Positions 52,478 to 63,113 are shown, counted from the stretch's first letter. The stretch: 64,000 nucleotides of DNA from Arcobacteraceae bacterium (GCA_023229945.1 JALNYH010000003.1:98263-162262), one strand, 5' to 3'. Numbers and translations: made by a program. The notes: generated by a model not told the origin, from the sequence alone.

Positions 52478-54301
52478 ATGCAAGCTTTAAAAGAAACTAT
52501 ACACTCACTACCTAATGGTAGTGGTGTGTATCAGTATTTTGATAAAGATGGCAAAATACTTTATGTAGGGAAGGCGAAATCATTAAGAAATAGAGTAAAA
52601 AGCTATTTTAGATTTACCCCTGCCCTATCCCCACACGATACATTATCCCCTAGAATTTTTAAGATGATTAGCGAGGTAGCCACACTTGAATATATAGTGT
52701 TGCCAAGTGAAAATGATGCTTTGATTTTAGAAAACTCTTTAATAAAACAACTTAAACCAAAATACAATATATTGCTACGAGATGATAAAACATATCCGTA
52801 TATTTATATAAACTTTGATGATGACTTTCCTAGAATTGAAATTACTAGAAAAGTAATAAAATCTAAAAATGTTAAATATTATGGACCATACTCAAGTGGT
52901 GCTAGAGATATATTGGATTCTATATATGATATAGTTCCACTTGTACAAAAAAAGAGTTGTCTAAAATCAAAAAAAGCCTGTTTATTTTATCAAATTGGCA
53001 AATGCCTAGCTCCTTGCGAAGCTAAAGTAACAAAAGAAGAATATAGACTTCTTTTGGATGAAGCACTAAGTCTTATTTCAAATAAAACAATACTTATTCA
53101 AAAACTACAAGACAAAATGGTAGATTTATCATCAGAACTTAGATTTGAAGAAGCCAAAGTTTTGAGAGACAGAATCTCCACTATAGAAAAATCTCAAATT
53201 CAAACAGGGGTTGATTTTGCTACAATTGAAAATATAGATTTATTTGCTACACTTTTTGAAAATCAAAGAGGTATAGTTGTAAAAATGTTTATCAGAGAAG
53301 GCAAACTTGTCAGTAGTAGCTACGATTATCTAAAAAGTGATTTTGAATTTGACTTTGATGAGATTTATTCTAGAGCTATTATTGAGTATTATAATTCAAA
53401 TGAAATCTTGGTTGTTCCTCAAAGTATAATTGTCTCCCACCCTATTTCTGATGAAACGCAAAAAACCCTTGAAGACTTCATATATAGTAAATTTTCAAAG
53501 AAAATAGAGCTAACACACCCAAAAGTTGGTAAAAAAAAGGAACTTTGTAATATTGCCATATCAAATTGTCAAGAATTATTAAGAATAAAACATAATACAA
53601 CGGATACTTTTATACAAAATGCCATAAAAGAACTTTGTGAATTACAAAACATACCAACTAGAATAGAAGTTTTTGATAACTCACACCTACAAGGTGCTGG
53701 AATTGTAGGAGGTATGGTAGTGTATGATGATAACAAATGGGACAAGTCATCATATAAAATGTATCATCTAGAAGCAAAAGATGAATATGGGCAAATGAAA
53801 GAGATGCTAAGTAGAAGAGTCAATGCTTTTGAGCAAAATCCACCTCCTGAACTTTGGGTAATAGATGGCGGTAAGACTTTATTAAACCTTGCTCGAGATA
53901 TACTCTCTAGCGTTGGAGTGGATATTGATGTAATTGCTATTGCAAAAGAGAAAATTGATGCGAAAGCAAACAGAAGTAAAGGTAAAGCAAATGATATCCT
54001 ATATACAAAAGAAAATATCATCAAACTTCTTCCAACCGATAAGAGATTGCAATTTATCCAAAAACTAAGAGATGAGGCACATAGATTTGCGATATCATTT
54101 CATAAAAAAACAAAATTAAAATTAGATCGTGAAATATCTTTATTAAAAGTCAGAGGAATTGGGGAAGCTAAAGTAAAAAAACTTTTAAATCATTTTGGCT
54201 CATTTGAATCTATCAAAAAAGCAAATTTACAATCAATCAAAGAAGTTTTAAACGAAAAAGATGGTATTCTTCTACGAGAATATTTTGACACAAAGAGATA
54301 G
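52478..54301 (+). CDS. uvrC: Excinuclease ABC subunit C
   Basis: Makes both incisions in nucleotide-excision repair. A 607-residue protein: GIY-YIG nuclease (GVYQYFDKDGKILYVGKA), a Cys cluster (CLKSKKACLFYQIGKCLAPC), the UVR motif, the RNase H-like 5' nuclease (FDNSHLQGAGIVGGMVV) and C-terminal HhH (VRGIGEAKVKKLLNHFGS). Followed after three bases by alr. Confidence 0.96.
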   Translation: MQALKETIHSLPNGSGVYQYFDKDGKILYVGKAKSLRNRVKSYFRFTPALSPHDTLSPRIFKMISEVATLEYIVLPSENDALILENSLIKQLKPKYNILLRDDKTYPYIYINFDDDFPRIEITRKVIKSKNVKYYGPYSSGARDILDSIYDIVPLVQKKSCLKSKKACLFYQIGKCLAPCEAKVTKEEYRLLLDEALSLISNKTILIQKLQDKMVDLSSELRFEEAKVLRDRISTIEKSQIQTGVDFATIENIDLFATLFENQRGIVVKMFIREGKLVSSSYDYLKSDFEFDFDEIYSRAIIEYYNSNEILVVPQSIIVSHPISDETQKTLEDFIYSKFSKKIELTHPKVGKKKELCNIAISNCQELLRIKHNTTDTFIQNAIKELCELQNIPTRIEVFDNSHLQGAGIVGGMVVYDDNKWDKSSYKMYHLEAKDEYGQMKEMLSRRVNAFEQNPPPELWVIDGGKTLLNLARDILSSVGVDIDVIAIAKEKIDAKANRSKGKANDILYTKENIIKLLPTDKRLQFIQKLRDEAHRFAISFHKKTKLKLDREISLLKVRGIGEAKVKKLLNHFGSFESIKKANLQSIKEVLNEKDGILLREYFDTKR

Positions 54302-54304
54302 GCA

Positions 54305-55330
54305 TTGGCAAAAATTATACTAAATAAATTAAATTACTTTCATAATCTTGATACAATCAATCAAAAACTAAACAATACGGATAAAATTGCAGTTGTATTA
54401 AAAGATAATGCATATGGACATGGACTTATGCAAATAGCTAAGCTTGCAAATGAATATGGAATAAAAAAAGCAGTTGTTAGAACTATCAAAGAAGCTGAAG
54501 AAATTAGTCATCTATTTGACTATATATTGGTGCTTGCTGAGACAATAAATCAAAGTTGTTCACATACTTTTCACATAGCAATTAATTCTTTACAAGATAT
54601 AAACAATATATGTAAAAACACCAATGTACACCTAAAAATAGATACGGGTATGCACCGTAATGGTATTACTATAGAAGAGCTAGAAGAGGCTATATACCGC
54701 ATTTCTAAGGCTAATTTAAACCTAACTGGGGTATTTACGCACTATAGAAGTTCTGATGTTTTATCAAGTGAATTTTTTTGGCAACAAACAAATTTTAATA
54801 ACATAAAAAATGAAGTTAAAACTATATGTGAAAAACTTTCTCTTTCTTTGCCACACTTCCATAGTCTCAACTCTAGTGGCATTTTTAGATGTGAAAAAGT
54901 TGATGATGATTTTGTAAGAATTGGAATTGCATGCTATGGATATTGTGATAATAAATTTCCACTTTATGAACCAAAACTAAAACCAGTTGCTTCTTTGGTG
55001 GCAACTAGACTCTCAACTACGCATCTAAAAAAAGGTAATCGTATTGGATACGGTGGCGAATTTGAGGCATCACAAGATATGGCATCATCAACATATGACA
55101 TAGGGTATGGAGATGGCTTTTTAAGACTTACCCCAAACCATGGACAATATATCACACCAAAAGGGTTTACTCTTCTTGGTAAAGTTTCAATGGATTCTTT
55201 GTCTTTGGATACCAATGAAGAGGAAGTTGTAATATTTGATGATGTAAATCATTTGGCACAACTTCATAGAACTATCACTTATGAAATATTGACATCTTTA
55301 TCTTCACAGATAAAAAGAGTTATAGAATGA
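54305..55330 (+). CDS. alr: Alanine racemase
   Basis: PLP enzyme making D-alanine for peptidoglycan. The PLP lysine is in VVLKDNAYGHGL (about residue 34), with LKIDTGMHRNG, the second-base Tyr in RIGYGGEF and KVSMDSLSLD. 341 residues is slightly short. Start TTG at 54305; the stop overlaps the next ATG by four bases. Confidence 0.93.
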   Translation: MAKIILNKLNYFHNLDTINQKLNNTDKIAVVLKDNAYGHGLMQIAKLANEYGIKKAVVRTIKEAEEISHLFDYILVLAETINQSCSHTFHIAINSLQDINNICKNTNVHLKIDTGMHRNGITIEELEEAIYRISKANLNLTGVFTHYRSSDVLSSEFFWQQTNFNNIKNEVKTICEKLSLSLPHFHSLNSSGIFRCEKVDDDFVRIGIACYGYCDNKFPLYEPKLKPVASLVATRLSTTHLKKGNRIGYGGEFEASQDMASSTYDIGYGDGFLRLTPNHGQYITPKGFTLLGKVSMDSLSLDTNEEEVVIFDDVNHLAQLHRTITYEILTSLSSQIKRVIE

Positions 55331-55986
55331 TAAAAGCTTTATTGCTCTGTAGCTTATTGGCTGTTGGTTTGTTTGGCAATGAGTTTTTAAGTAATGCAAA
55401 AGAAGCACAAAAAGATGACAAACACAAAGAAGCTATGGCGTTGTTTTATAAAGCTGCAAAATACGATGGCTCACCAGAAGCAATATATCAACTTGGTAAA
55501 TATTTCTATGAAGGTAGATTTATAAAACAAAATTACTCAAAAGCAAAAGATTTTTTTGAACAAGCTTCTAAAGCTGGATATCTTGATGCAAGATATGCTT
55601 TGGGTATTTTTTATTTTAATACCAAGAATCCATACCACAACTATAGTACAGCATATAATATCTTTTTGGAACTATCAAACGAAGGACATGCTCCGTCTCA
55701 AAATCGACTAGGAATGTATTTGGCATTTGGGCTAGGCGCAGATAAGGATTATAAAGAAGCAGTTAAGTGGTTTGAGAAATCAGCCGAAGCGGGATATGTG
55801 ACTGGACAATGTCATCTGGCTTTAATGTATGCTAGTGGTAAAGGTGTTTTTCCCAATTTAGGTCGCGCTAGAGTATTGGCAGAAGATGGTTATAACGCAA
55901 AAAATCCAGTTTGCGTACAAGTATGGGAAACTTTTAAGCTATTTAACTACTCTCAAGATAAAGGTTTTAGAAGCATAACAAAATAA
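55327..55986 (+). CDS. Exported SEL1-like repeat protein
   Basis: A 219-residue protein with signal peptide (LLLCSLLAVGLFG) and five or so SEL1/TPR-like repeats, for example PEAIYQLGKYFYEGRF, LDARYALGIFYF, APSQNRLGMYLAFG and VTGQCHLALMYASGKG. The repeats form a helical scaffold for protein contacts, likely in the periplasm. Third gene of the uvrC-alr unit. The 157 bases to the next gene hold only AT-rich promoter-like DNA. Confidence 0.87.
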   Translation: MIKALLLCSLLAVGLFGNEFLSNAKEAQKDDKHKEAMALFYKAAKYDGSPEAIYQLGKYFYEGRFIKQNYSKAKDFFEQASKAGYLDARYALGIFYFNTKNPYHNYSTAYNIFLELSNEGHAPSQNRLGMYLAFGLGADKDYKEAVKWFEKSAEAGYVTGQCHLALMYASGKGVFPNLGRARVLAEDGYNAKNPVCVQVWETFKLFNYSQDKGFRSITK

Positions 55987-56143
55987 AATAACTTTGTTTA
56001 TTTTATAAAATATACATAAAGTAAATTTTATAATATAATCTTTTTATGTTTGTAACAGTATTAAGCAATTTCTAATAATATTTTCATTATAATTAAGACA
56101 TTAGTATAAATTATAAAGATATTTTACTTATAAAGGAATTTGT

Positions 56144-58843
56144 ATGAAATATAAAAAGAATACAAAGTTTACTAGTGCTTTAATTTTAGCTGGATTAAGT
56201 CTTTTAAATTGCAACTTAGATGCTCTGACATTGAAAGAAAGTATTGTTGAAGTACTTGGAACAAATCCTGTTGTTCAGGAAAGATTAAAAAACTTTTATG
56301 AAACCCAACAAGATTTAAAAATTGCTAGATCAGAATATTTACCAAGTCTTGACCTAACAAGTAGTTATGGTAGAAATAAAGCTGGTGCAATTAGAAGTGT
56401 TGTTGATGATGTTAGCTATCAGCACTATACAAATTCTCTTAAAATAACTCAAAATATATTCAATGGCTTTTCAACTACTCATAAAATAAATTATCAAGAA
56501 GCTAGAATTTTAGCTGCTGCATACCACTATCTTGAGAATGCAAATGATATATCTTTTCAGATGGTTAATGCTTATTTGGATTTAATAAGAAGCCATAAGC
56601 TAGTACAAAATGCAAAAGAAAATGTTATAATCAATGAAGAAATCTACAATGATGTTCAGGAATTATATAATTCTGGATTGACTACAAAATCAGAAGTTAC
56701 AAAAATATATGCAGCATTGTCTTTGGCTAGATCAAATTTTGTAGTTCAGCAAAATAATATAAAAGAAAAAGAATTTAGATTTAAAAGGTTATTTGGTAGA
56801 GATATACATATATCAGAACTTGAGATGCCAGATTTGAATTTGCCTATGCCAGAAAGCTTACAAAGAGCAACAATGTATGCTATGAAAAATAATCCGTCAA
56901 TTATTGTGACTAATTATAATATTCAAGGCGCGCAGGCTTTATATAAAGAAAAGAAGAGTAATTTCTATCCAAAAATAAACTTAGAAATAGAACAACTTTA
57001 TAATGATGCCAAAGAAAGTGATAATGGTTATGATACTGTCGATGATAGACAAAAAGCATATGTTGTCTTAAACTGGAATTTATACAGAGGTGGCGCTGAT
57101 AGTGCATCACTTCAAAAAACCAAAAGCAGTATTCATAAAGAAGTTGAAGTGCAAAGAGATTTAAAAAGACAAACTATCGAAGGCATTGAACTGTCTTGGG
57201 TTTCTTATGAAATGATAGCACATCAATTAAAAGAATTATATCAGTACAAAACACACAGTGAAGAAACTCTAGAAAGCTATCAGCAAGAATATGAAATGGG
57301 TAGAAGAACTTTGCTTGATTTGTTGTCCGCACAAAATGATCTTATAAATGCAAGATCGCAAATCATAAACGCAGAATTTGATAGATTGTTTGCTCAATAT
57401 AGAATTTTAGATGCAATGGGGATACTAGTAAGTGCATTGGCAGGAGATACTCCAGCTTATGAAGAGTTATTGAATCCAACACAAAATCCATTTGATATTA
57501 TAGATGATACATTGCCTATAAATCTAGATATAGATAAAGACAATATTGTTGATTCTTTGGATATTTGTGATAATTCTAAAAACAATAATGATATTCTACC
57601 TTATGGTTGTTCTCAAAAATTACCAGATTCCGACTTTGATGGTATTATTGATTCTTTAGATAAATGCCCAAATACTATTTTTGGTATGGAAATCGATGAG
57701 TATGGTTGCGATAAAGAAAATGGAAAAAATAAATTTTCAACTAATCCTGAAGCAATGGTAAGTTTTATAAATCCTTACAACGAGAATAGTCCGATAAAAT
57801 CTGAGAAATTAGGGCTATATGACTATGAGTATTCGACTGATTTTAAAAACAATATAGCTTCAAAGCCATTGGAAAATCATTTAATGTATGATAAATTTGA
57901 ACTAATAAAAAGATTTGAAGCTATAAATATGAGTAATGGAACTCAAAGTCAACAGCATATTATTCAAAGTATCGTTGCCGAAATCAAACAACACATAAAT
58001 AAAGACATTTTAAACATTACGGTTATAGGATATTCTAATTCCAAAAATGACTTGGAAGAAAACTTTTTGCTAGGCATGGAATATGCAAAAAATATTAAAA
58101 ATATTTTAACTGAGCAAGGTATTGATGAAAATAAAATTACTATAGAATCAAGAGCAAATCAAGATAAATTGTACCTAGAAACAAATTCTAATGACAAAAC
58201 TTTAAATTCTAGAGTTGTAGTTTCGCTTTATGTACCCAAAGTAGAGCCTATAGATAGTGATAAAGATGGTGTAATTGACATATATGATTTGTGTACTAAT
58301 ACACAAGAAGGATTTATCGTTGATAGTTCTGGTTGTCCTTTGGATGATGACAACGATGGAGTTGTAAATAATTTAGATAAATGTCCTGATACAATGGATG
58401 GATATCAAGTTGATAAAGATGGATGCACTGTAAAACTAAATCTTCAAGTATTATTTGAAGATAATTCTGCTATCGTAAGAATTGATTCATTGGATAGAGT
58501 TGATAGATTTAAACAGTTTTTGAGTGATCACCCAGACTACAATACTGTAATTATAGGACATACTAGCAAAACAAAAACTAGTAAAGCAGATTACAATAAT
58601 GTATTGTCGCTAAAAAGAGCCGAAAGTATTAAAAATATTTTAGTGAGTGGTGGCATTGATGAATCAAGAATTACAACAATAGGCAAAGGATTTAGTGAAC
58701 CAAACGCAACAAATGATACAATGGATGGTCAAGCACTAAACAGAAGAATAGAAGCAGAAATTATTGATACAAAAGTAAAAGACAAATCCAATACAATAAC
58801 TACTGAAGAAACTTTAAATAATTCTTCATGGTCAATTGATTAG
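56144..58843 (+). CDS. TolC-family pore fused to TSP3 repeats and two OmpA domains
   Basis: An 899-residue outer-membrane factor. A signal peptide is followed by a full TolC/OEP domain (about 30-440). After it come type-3 thrombospondin-like Ca2+ repeats (DIDKDNIVDSLDICD; DSDFDGIIDSLDKCP), a first OmpA-like domain (about 590-700), more repeats (DSDKDGVIDIYDLC; DDDNDGVVNNLDKCP) and a second OmpA-like domain (about 780-880, IIGHTSKTKTSKADYNNV, RRIEAEI). The second has the peptidoglycan-binding pattern; the first is weaker. It is the outer channel of the type I system with the next two genes, so the extra domains would tie the pore to the cell wall and calcium. Confidence 0.88.
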   Translation: MKYKKNTKFTSALILAGLSLLNCNLDALTLKESIVEVLGTNPVVQERLKNFYETQQDLKIARSEYLPSLDLTSSYGRNKAGAIRSVVDDVSYQHYTNSLKITQNIFNGFSTTHKINYQEARILAAAYHYLENANDISFQMVNAYLDLIRSHKLVQNAKENVIINEEIYNDVQELYNSGLTTKSEVTKIYAALSLARSNFVVQQNNIKEKEFRFKRLFGRDIHISELEMPDLNLPMPESLQRATMYAMKNNPSIIVTNYNIQGAQALYKEKKSNFYPKINLEIEQLYNDAKESDNGYDTVDDRQKAYVVLNWNLYRGGADSASLQKTKSSIHKEVEVQRDLKRQTIEGIELSWVSYEMIAHQLKELYQYKTHSEETLESYQQEYEMGRRTLLDLLSAQNDLINARSQIINAEFDRLFAQYRILDAMGILVSALAGDTPAYEELLNPTQNPFDIIDDTLPINLDIDKDNIVDSLDICDNSKNNNDILPYGCSQKLPDSDFDGIIDSLDKCPNTIFGMEIDEYGCDKENGKNKFSTNPEAMVSFINPYNENSPIKSEKLGLYDYEYSTDFKNNIASKPLENHLMYDKFELIKRFEAINMSNGTQSQQHIIQSIVAEIKQHINKDILNITVIGYSNSKNDLEENFLLGMEYAKNIKNILTEQGIDENKITIESRANQDKLYLETNSNDKTLNSRVVVSLYVPKVEPIDSDKDGVIDIYDLCTNTQEGFIVDSSGCPLDDDNDGVVNNLDKCPDTMDGYQVDKDGCTVKLNLQVLFEDNSAIVRIDSLDRVDRFKQFLSDHPDYNTVIIGHTSKTKTSKADYNNVLSLKRAESIKNILVSGGIDESRITTIGKGFSEPNATNDTMDGQALNRRIEAEIIDTKVKDKSNTITTEETLNNSSWSID

Positions 58844-58860
58844 ATAAATAGAGGTCAAAA

Positions 58861-61017
58861 GTGAATAAAAAAATTTACAAAAAAGGTAGAGATTCATTAC
58901 TTGAATCTCTAGTTATATACACAAAATTATTTCATAAACCATTTTCTGCGGAATCTTTATTGTCTGGGTTACCTATTGATGCAAATTTAACGGATCAGAT
59001 TTTATTTTCAAAAGATAATTCAAAATCACTATTTTCAAGAGCTGCATCAAGAGCTGGGCTGAAAACTACCCTTATTGAAAGACCAATAAAAGAATTTTTG
59101 CAATTACAGCTACCTGTTATTCTAATAATGTCAAATGATAATAGTTGTATCTTAGAAAGTTTTTCTGAGGATAAACAAAAGGCAAAAATCATATATCCTG
59201 GGGATGAGCCACTTCAAGATTGGGTTGATGTTAATAAGCTTGAAGATGAATATTTAGGCTATGCCTTTATGATTAAAAAAGGCTTTGAATATGACAAATA
59301 TAATAATAAACTAGATTTAGGAAATCAAAGGCATTGGTTTTGGAGCACACTTGGGTTGTCTAGATCTATTTATTATGATTGTATTTTAGCTTCTGTACTT
59401 ATCAATATTTTTGTACTAGCTACGCCCTTATTTACAATGAATGTATATGATAGAGTTATTCCAAATAATGCACAAGAAACACTTTTTGTATTTACATTGG
59501 GTATTGTTGTTGTATTTTTGATAGATATGTTTTTAAAAACTGTTAGATCCTATTTTCTAGAATTGGCTGCTAAAAAAAGTGATGTAATCATGTCTTCTAT
59601 AATATTTGAGAAGGTACTAGATTTACAAATGTCATCTCATCCAAAATCTGTGGGTTCTTTTGCAAATAATCTAAAAAGTTTTGACACGATAAGAGGCTTT
59701 TTGACAAATTCAACATTGAGTGTACTGATAGATTTTCCTTTTGCCCTACTCTTTTTGATTATAATATATTATATAGCTGGAATTGTCGTATTTGTACCTA
59801 TTTCTATCATGATTTTTATTGTTTTGTATGCTACAATAATAAAAAAACCATTAAAACAAAGTATAGAAACAACCTATGAGGCATCTGCTAAAAAAAATGG
59901 CATACTAATAGAATCACTACAGAATATAGAAACTATAAAATCTATGGGTTTAGCTGGAAATACTCAATGGCATTGGGAAGAATCAACAGGTGAAATAGCA
60001 AATAGAAGTTTAAAATCAAGGTTATTGTCTTCTTCTATACCAAATATAACTGGGTTTTTTGTAGGATTGAATACTGTGTTGATTATTGTTTTTGGTGTAT
60101 ATCAAATACAAAATTTTGAACTTACTATGGGTGGATTAATAGCTACAATGATACTTTCATCTCGTGCTATTTCGCCTATGGGACAAATCGCTGGACTAAT
60201 TAGTAATTATGAAGATGCCAAAACATCATATAATGCACTTGATGAAATTTTAAATAGACCAGTAGAGAGACCATCTGCTAAGGAATTTGTAAAAAGACCA
60301 TCACTAAATGGGAATATAGAATTTAAAAATGTCACTTTCAAGTATCCTGAAAGTGATGCTTATGCTCTTAAAAATGTAAGTTTTTCTATTAATGCTGGAG
60401 AAAAAGTGGCATTTATTGGTAAAATAGGCTCTGGTAAAAGTACTATTGCAAAACTAATTCTTAAGCTTTATGAACCAGAAAATGGTTCTATTTTGATAGA
60501 TGGCATAGATATATCTCAAATAGATCCAGCCGATTTAAGAAAGAAAATTGGTTATGTAGCACAAGATATTCATTTGTTTAGAGGCACTATCAAAAATAAT
60601 ATACTTGGTGCTTATAAGTTTGTTGATGATGAATGGATGTTGGAATGTTCAAAATTAAGCACTACTGATGATTTCGTAAAATTACATCCGAAAGGATACG
60701 ACATGGAAATAGGAGAAAGAGGTATGGGGCTTTCGGGTGGACAAAGACAAAGTGTTGGAATTGCTAGGGCATTAATTACTAATCCTAATATATTTTTATT
60801 TGACGAACCAACTAATGCCATGGATCAGACAACTGAGAATCTGGTATTGGAAAATTTAAAGAATATTATTTCGGAACAAACACTATTGCTTGTTACTCAG
60901 AAAATGAATATGTTGGACTTGGTAGATAGAGTTATTGTAATGAATCAGGGTATGAAAATTTTAGATGGTGCTAAAAATGAGATAATGAAACAAATTGGTG
61001 GCTCCAATGGTAGATAA
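58861..61017 (+). CDS. Type I secretion ABC transporter (LapB/HlyB type)
   Basis: A 718-residue ABC transporter. The N-terminal C39-like domain (about 10-140) lacks a catalytic Cys, so it does not cut leader peptides. Transmembrane part about 165-440; NBD with IGKIGSGKST (Walker A), LSGGQ, IFLFDEP (Walker B). The switch His is replaced: LLLVTQKM has Gln680. Start GTG at 58861. It powers export of the adhesin downstream with HlyD-type and TolC-type partners. Confidence 0.93.
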   Translation: MNKKIYKKGRDSLLESLVIYTKLFHKPFSAESLLSGLPIDANLTDQILFSKDNSKSLFSRAASRAGLKTTLIERPIKEFLQLQLPVILIMSNDNSCILESFSEDKQKAKIIYPGDEPLQDWVDVNKLEDEYLGYAFMIKKGFEYDKYNNKLDLGNQRHWFWSTLGLSRSIYYDCILASVLINIFVLATPLFTMNVYDRVIPNNAQETLFVFTLGIVVVFLIDMFLKTVRSYFLELAAKKSDVIMSSIIFEKVLDLQMSSHPKSVGSFANNLKSFDTIRGFLTNSTLSVLIDFPFALLFLIIIYYIAGIVVFVPISIMIFIVLYATIIKKPLKQSIETTYEASAKKNGILIESLQNIETIKSMGLAGNTQWHWEESTGEIANRSLKSRLLSSSIPNITGFFVGLNTVLIIVFGVYQIQNFELTMGGLIATMILSSRAISPMGQIAGLISNYEDAKTSYNALDEILNRPVERPSAKEFVKRPSLNGNIEFKNVTFKYPESDAYALKNVSFSINAGEKVAFIGKIGSGKSTIAKLILKLYEPENGSILIDGIDISQIDPADLRKKIGYVAQDIHLFRGTIKNNILGAYKFVDDEWMLECSKLSTTDDFVKLHPKGYDMEIGERGMGLSGGQRQSVGIARALITNPNIFLFDEPTNAMDQTTENLVLENLKNIISEQTLLLVTQKMNMLDLVDRVIVMNQGMKILDGAKNEIMKQIGGSNGR

Positions 61018-62404
61018 AATATTAAAACTTATTAAGGATATTAAATCATCTCCTTTTTTTGACAAACAACCAAATTTACCAAAAAAACCGCTCAACGAAC
61101 ATGATTATGAGTTTATGAATAGTTTAAGCTCAGCTGTATTACAAATACGACCAACAAAAATCCATTTTGTATTATTAGTATTTGTTTTTACATTTTTCTT
61201 TTTTATTATATGGGCATCTTTTGCACAAATTGATGAATTAGTAAGAGGTACTGGGATTGTTGTGCCTAGTGGACAAAATCAGATTATTCAAAATCTTGAA
61301 GGTGGTGTAGTTTCTGAGATTTTAGTAAAAGAAGGTCAGATGGTTCACCAAGACCAGATTCTTATCCGAATTAGTAATGAAAAATCTTCATCAAATCTAA
61401 TGTCATCAAGTATGAAAGTCCTGTCTTTAGAAGCACAAGTTTTAAGACTTGAAGCTGAGCTAAATAAAAAAGATTTTAATTTTGAACCTTCTGAAATAGA
61501 AGAAATGAATACTTTTTTAGAAAATGAAAAAAATTTATTTTTAACAAACAAACAACAAATTACTTCAAAAGTGCAAATTTTAGAAGAACAACTTAAACAA
61601 AAACAAAATGAACTAGTAGATTTACATCAAAATATCTCTCACTTGGAATTTTCTCTTGATATGATTAGTAAAGAAGTAGGACTAACAAAACCTATGGTAG
61701 AAAAAGGGATAAGATCACAAGTTGATTTTCTGAAGTTACAAAGAGAAGAAAGTGATGCAAAGCAAAAATATCAAAGCGCAAAATTATCTATCAATAAAAT
61801 TAATTCAGAAATAGCAGAAATTAAAAAGAGAATTGATGAAATTTATCAAACACATGATTCTGAATTAAGGGAAAAGCTAAACGAGGTAGTTACTAATTTA
61901 AAAGAGCTTCAAGCAAATTCAATAGCCCTTGAAGATCAAGTTTCAAGAACTATTGTAAAATCTCCACTCAATGGAATAGTACAAAAACTCCATATAAACA
62001 CTATCGGTGGCGCTATTAAGCCAGCACAAGACTTAATAGAGATAGTCCCGACAGATTATACATTATTGATTGAAGCAAAAATAAAACCAGCGGATATAGC
62101 TTTTATATATCTTGGACAAAAAGCTATAGTTAAATTTTCAGCTTATGATTTCTCTATATATGGGGGGTTAGAAGGTCATGTTGTAAATATAAGTCCAGAC
62201 ACAATAACAGAAAAGGATGACCAAAAGTATTATCTTGTTAGAGTTGAGACAGAAGATAATTACATTGGGAACAAATCAGACCCATTAAAGATTATACCTG
62301 GTATGACTAGTGATGTTGATATTATAACTGGTAAAAAAAGTATTATGGATTATATTTTAAAACCCATACTAAAAACTAAACAATACACTTTTACGGAAAG
62401 ATAA
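61007..62404 (+). CDS. HlyD-family membrane fusion protein
   Basis: Periplasmic adaptor of the type I system, about 465 residues. One membrane helix (about 50-75: FVLLVFVFTFFFFIIWASF), a lipoyl/barrel region (GTGIVVPSGQNQIIQNLEGGVV), a long coiled coil (about 120-320) and the second barrel part. I use the ATG at 61007 (MVDKILKL) with GGTGG before it; a TTG at 60995 is possible. It overlaps the ABC gene by 11 bases and the regulator by one. Confidence 0.92.
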   Translation: MVDKILKLIKDIKSSPFFDKQPNLPKKPLNEHDYEFMNSLSSAVLQIRPTKIHFVLLVFVFTFFFFIIWASFAQIDELVRGTGIVVPSGQNQIIQNLEGGVVSEILVKEGQMVHQDQILIRISNEKSSSNLMSSSMKVLSLEAQVLRLEAELNKKDFNFEPSEIEEMNTFLENEKNLFLTNKQQITSKVQILEEQLKQKQNELVDLHQNISHLEFSLDMISKEVGLTKPMVEKGIRSQVDFLKLQREESDAKQKYQSAKLSINKINSEIAEIKKRIDEIYQTHDSELREKLNEVVTNLKELQANSIALEDQVSRTIVKSPLNGIVQKLHINTIGGAIKPAQDLIEIVPTDYTLLIEAKIKPADIAFIYLGQKAIVKFSAYDFSIYGGLEGHVVNISPDTITEKDDQKYYLVRVETEDNYIGNKSDPLKIIPGMTSDVDIITGKKSIMDYILKPILKTKQYTFTER

Positions 62405-63000
62405 TGAAAATATTTTTATTTTGTAATGATATTAATTTAATACAAATTTGGGATAATTATTTGCCAGATTATAATCTTTGTATTATTGAAGAACTGGAGC
62501 AATTGCATAAAATTTCTAAATCTACAATTTTCTTGCATATTAATTCTTTTACTCATCATTTAGATATTACGATTTTACGACTTACGAAGAATTTGAATAA
62601 AATTCTTGTTTTAGACAATGTACCAACATTAGCAATAGCTCAAAAAATGTTCCAGCTAGGAGTAAATGGTTATGGAAATCCCATAATGGCATCGTTGTAT
62701 TTGCAGTCTGCTATTGAGACGATAAATAAAGATATGATTTGGCTTATTCCAGAATTGACTACTCAGATTATAAAAAACATCTCTACATCTGATATATCCT
62801 CTTCTAATGAAACTGAAATACTAAATCAACTTACCCATAAAGAACAAGAAATAGCAATTTTAATAAAAGAAGGACATACAAATATTTATATTTCTGAAAG
62901 ATTAGATATTTCTATCAATACAATTAAAACCCATATCAAACATATTTATGAAAAATTGCATGTAAATGATAAAATATCATTTGCTTTACTTTTTAAATAA
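62404..63000 (+). CDS. LuxR-type regulator
   Basis: A 198-residue protein with a weak, receiver-like N-terminal half (lacking an obvious phospho-acceptor Asp; KILVLDNVPTLA) and a clear LuxR helix-turn-helix at about 140-190: LTHKEQEIAILIKEGHTNIYISERLDISINTIKTHI. It likely controls the adhesin gene or its secretion operon. One-base overlap with the HlyD gene (TAATG). Confidence 0.87.
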   Translation: MKIFLFCNDINLIQIWDNYLPDYNLCIIEELEQLHKISKSTIFLHINSFTHHLDITILRLTKNLNKILVLDNVPTLAIAQKMFQLGVNGYGNPIMASLYLQSAIETINKDMIWLIPELTTQIIKNISTSDISSSNETEILNQLTHKEQEIAILIKEGHTNIYISERLDISINTIKTHIKHIYEKLHVNDKISFALLFK

Positions 63001-63031
63001 TAATAACCTCATCATATAATCACATAAAACA

Positions 63032-63057
63032 ATATATCACCCCAAAAGGTGATATAT
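63032..63057 (+). terminator. Terminator before the adhesin gene
   Basis: Stem ATATATCACC / GGTGATATAT with a six-base loop and a short T-rich tail, 32 bases after the regulator stop. It implies that the adhesin gene has its own promoter between it and the ATG at 63114. Confidence 0.7.
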
Positions 63058-63113
63058 TTATACAATCAAAAGTTATATAATTAATCAATTTTATTACTAC
63101 AAAGGATATTTGT

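Noticed and set aside
52235..52515. Pro/Leu-rich and Glu/Val-rich frames overlapping the helicase tail
   Set aside because: They are other-frame readings of the Gly/Ser/Arg-rich repeat region of the DEAD-box gene, with no independent start signal.
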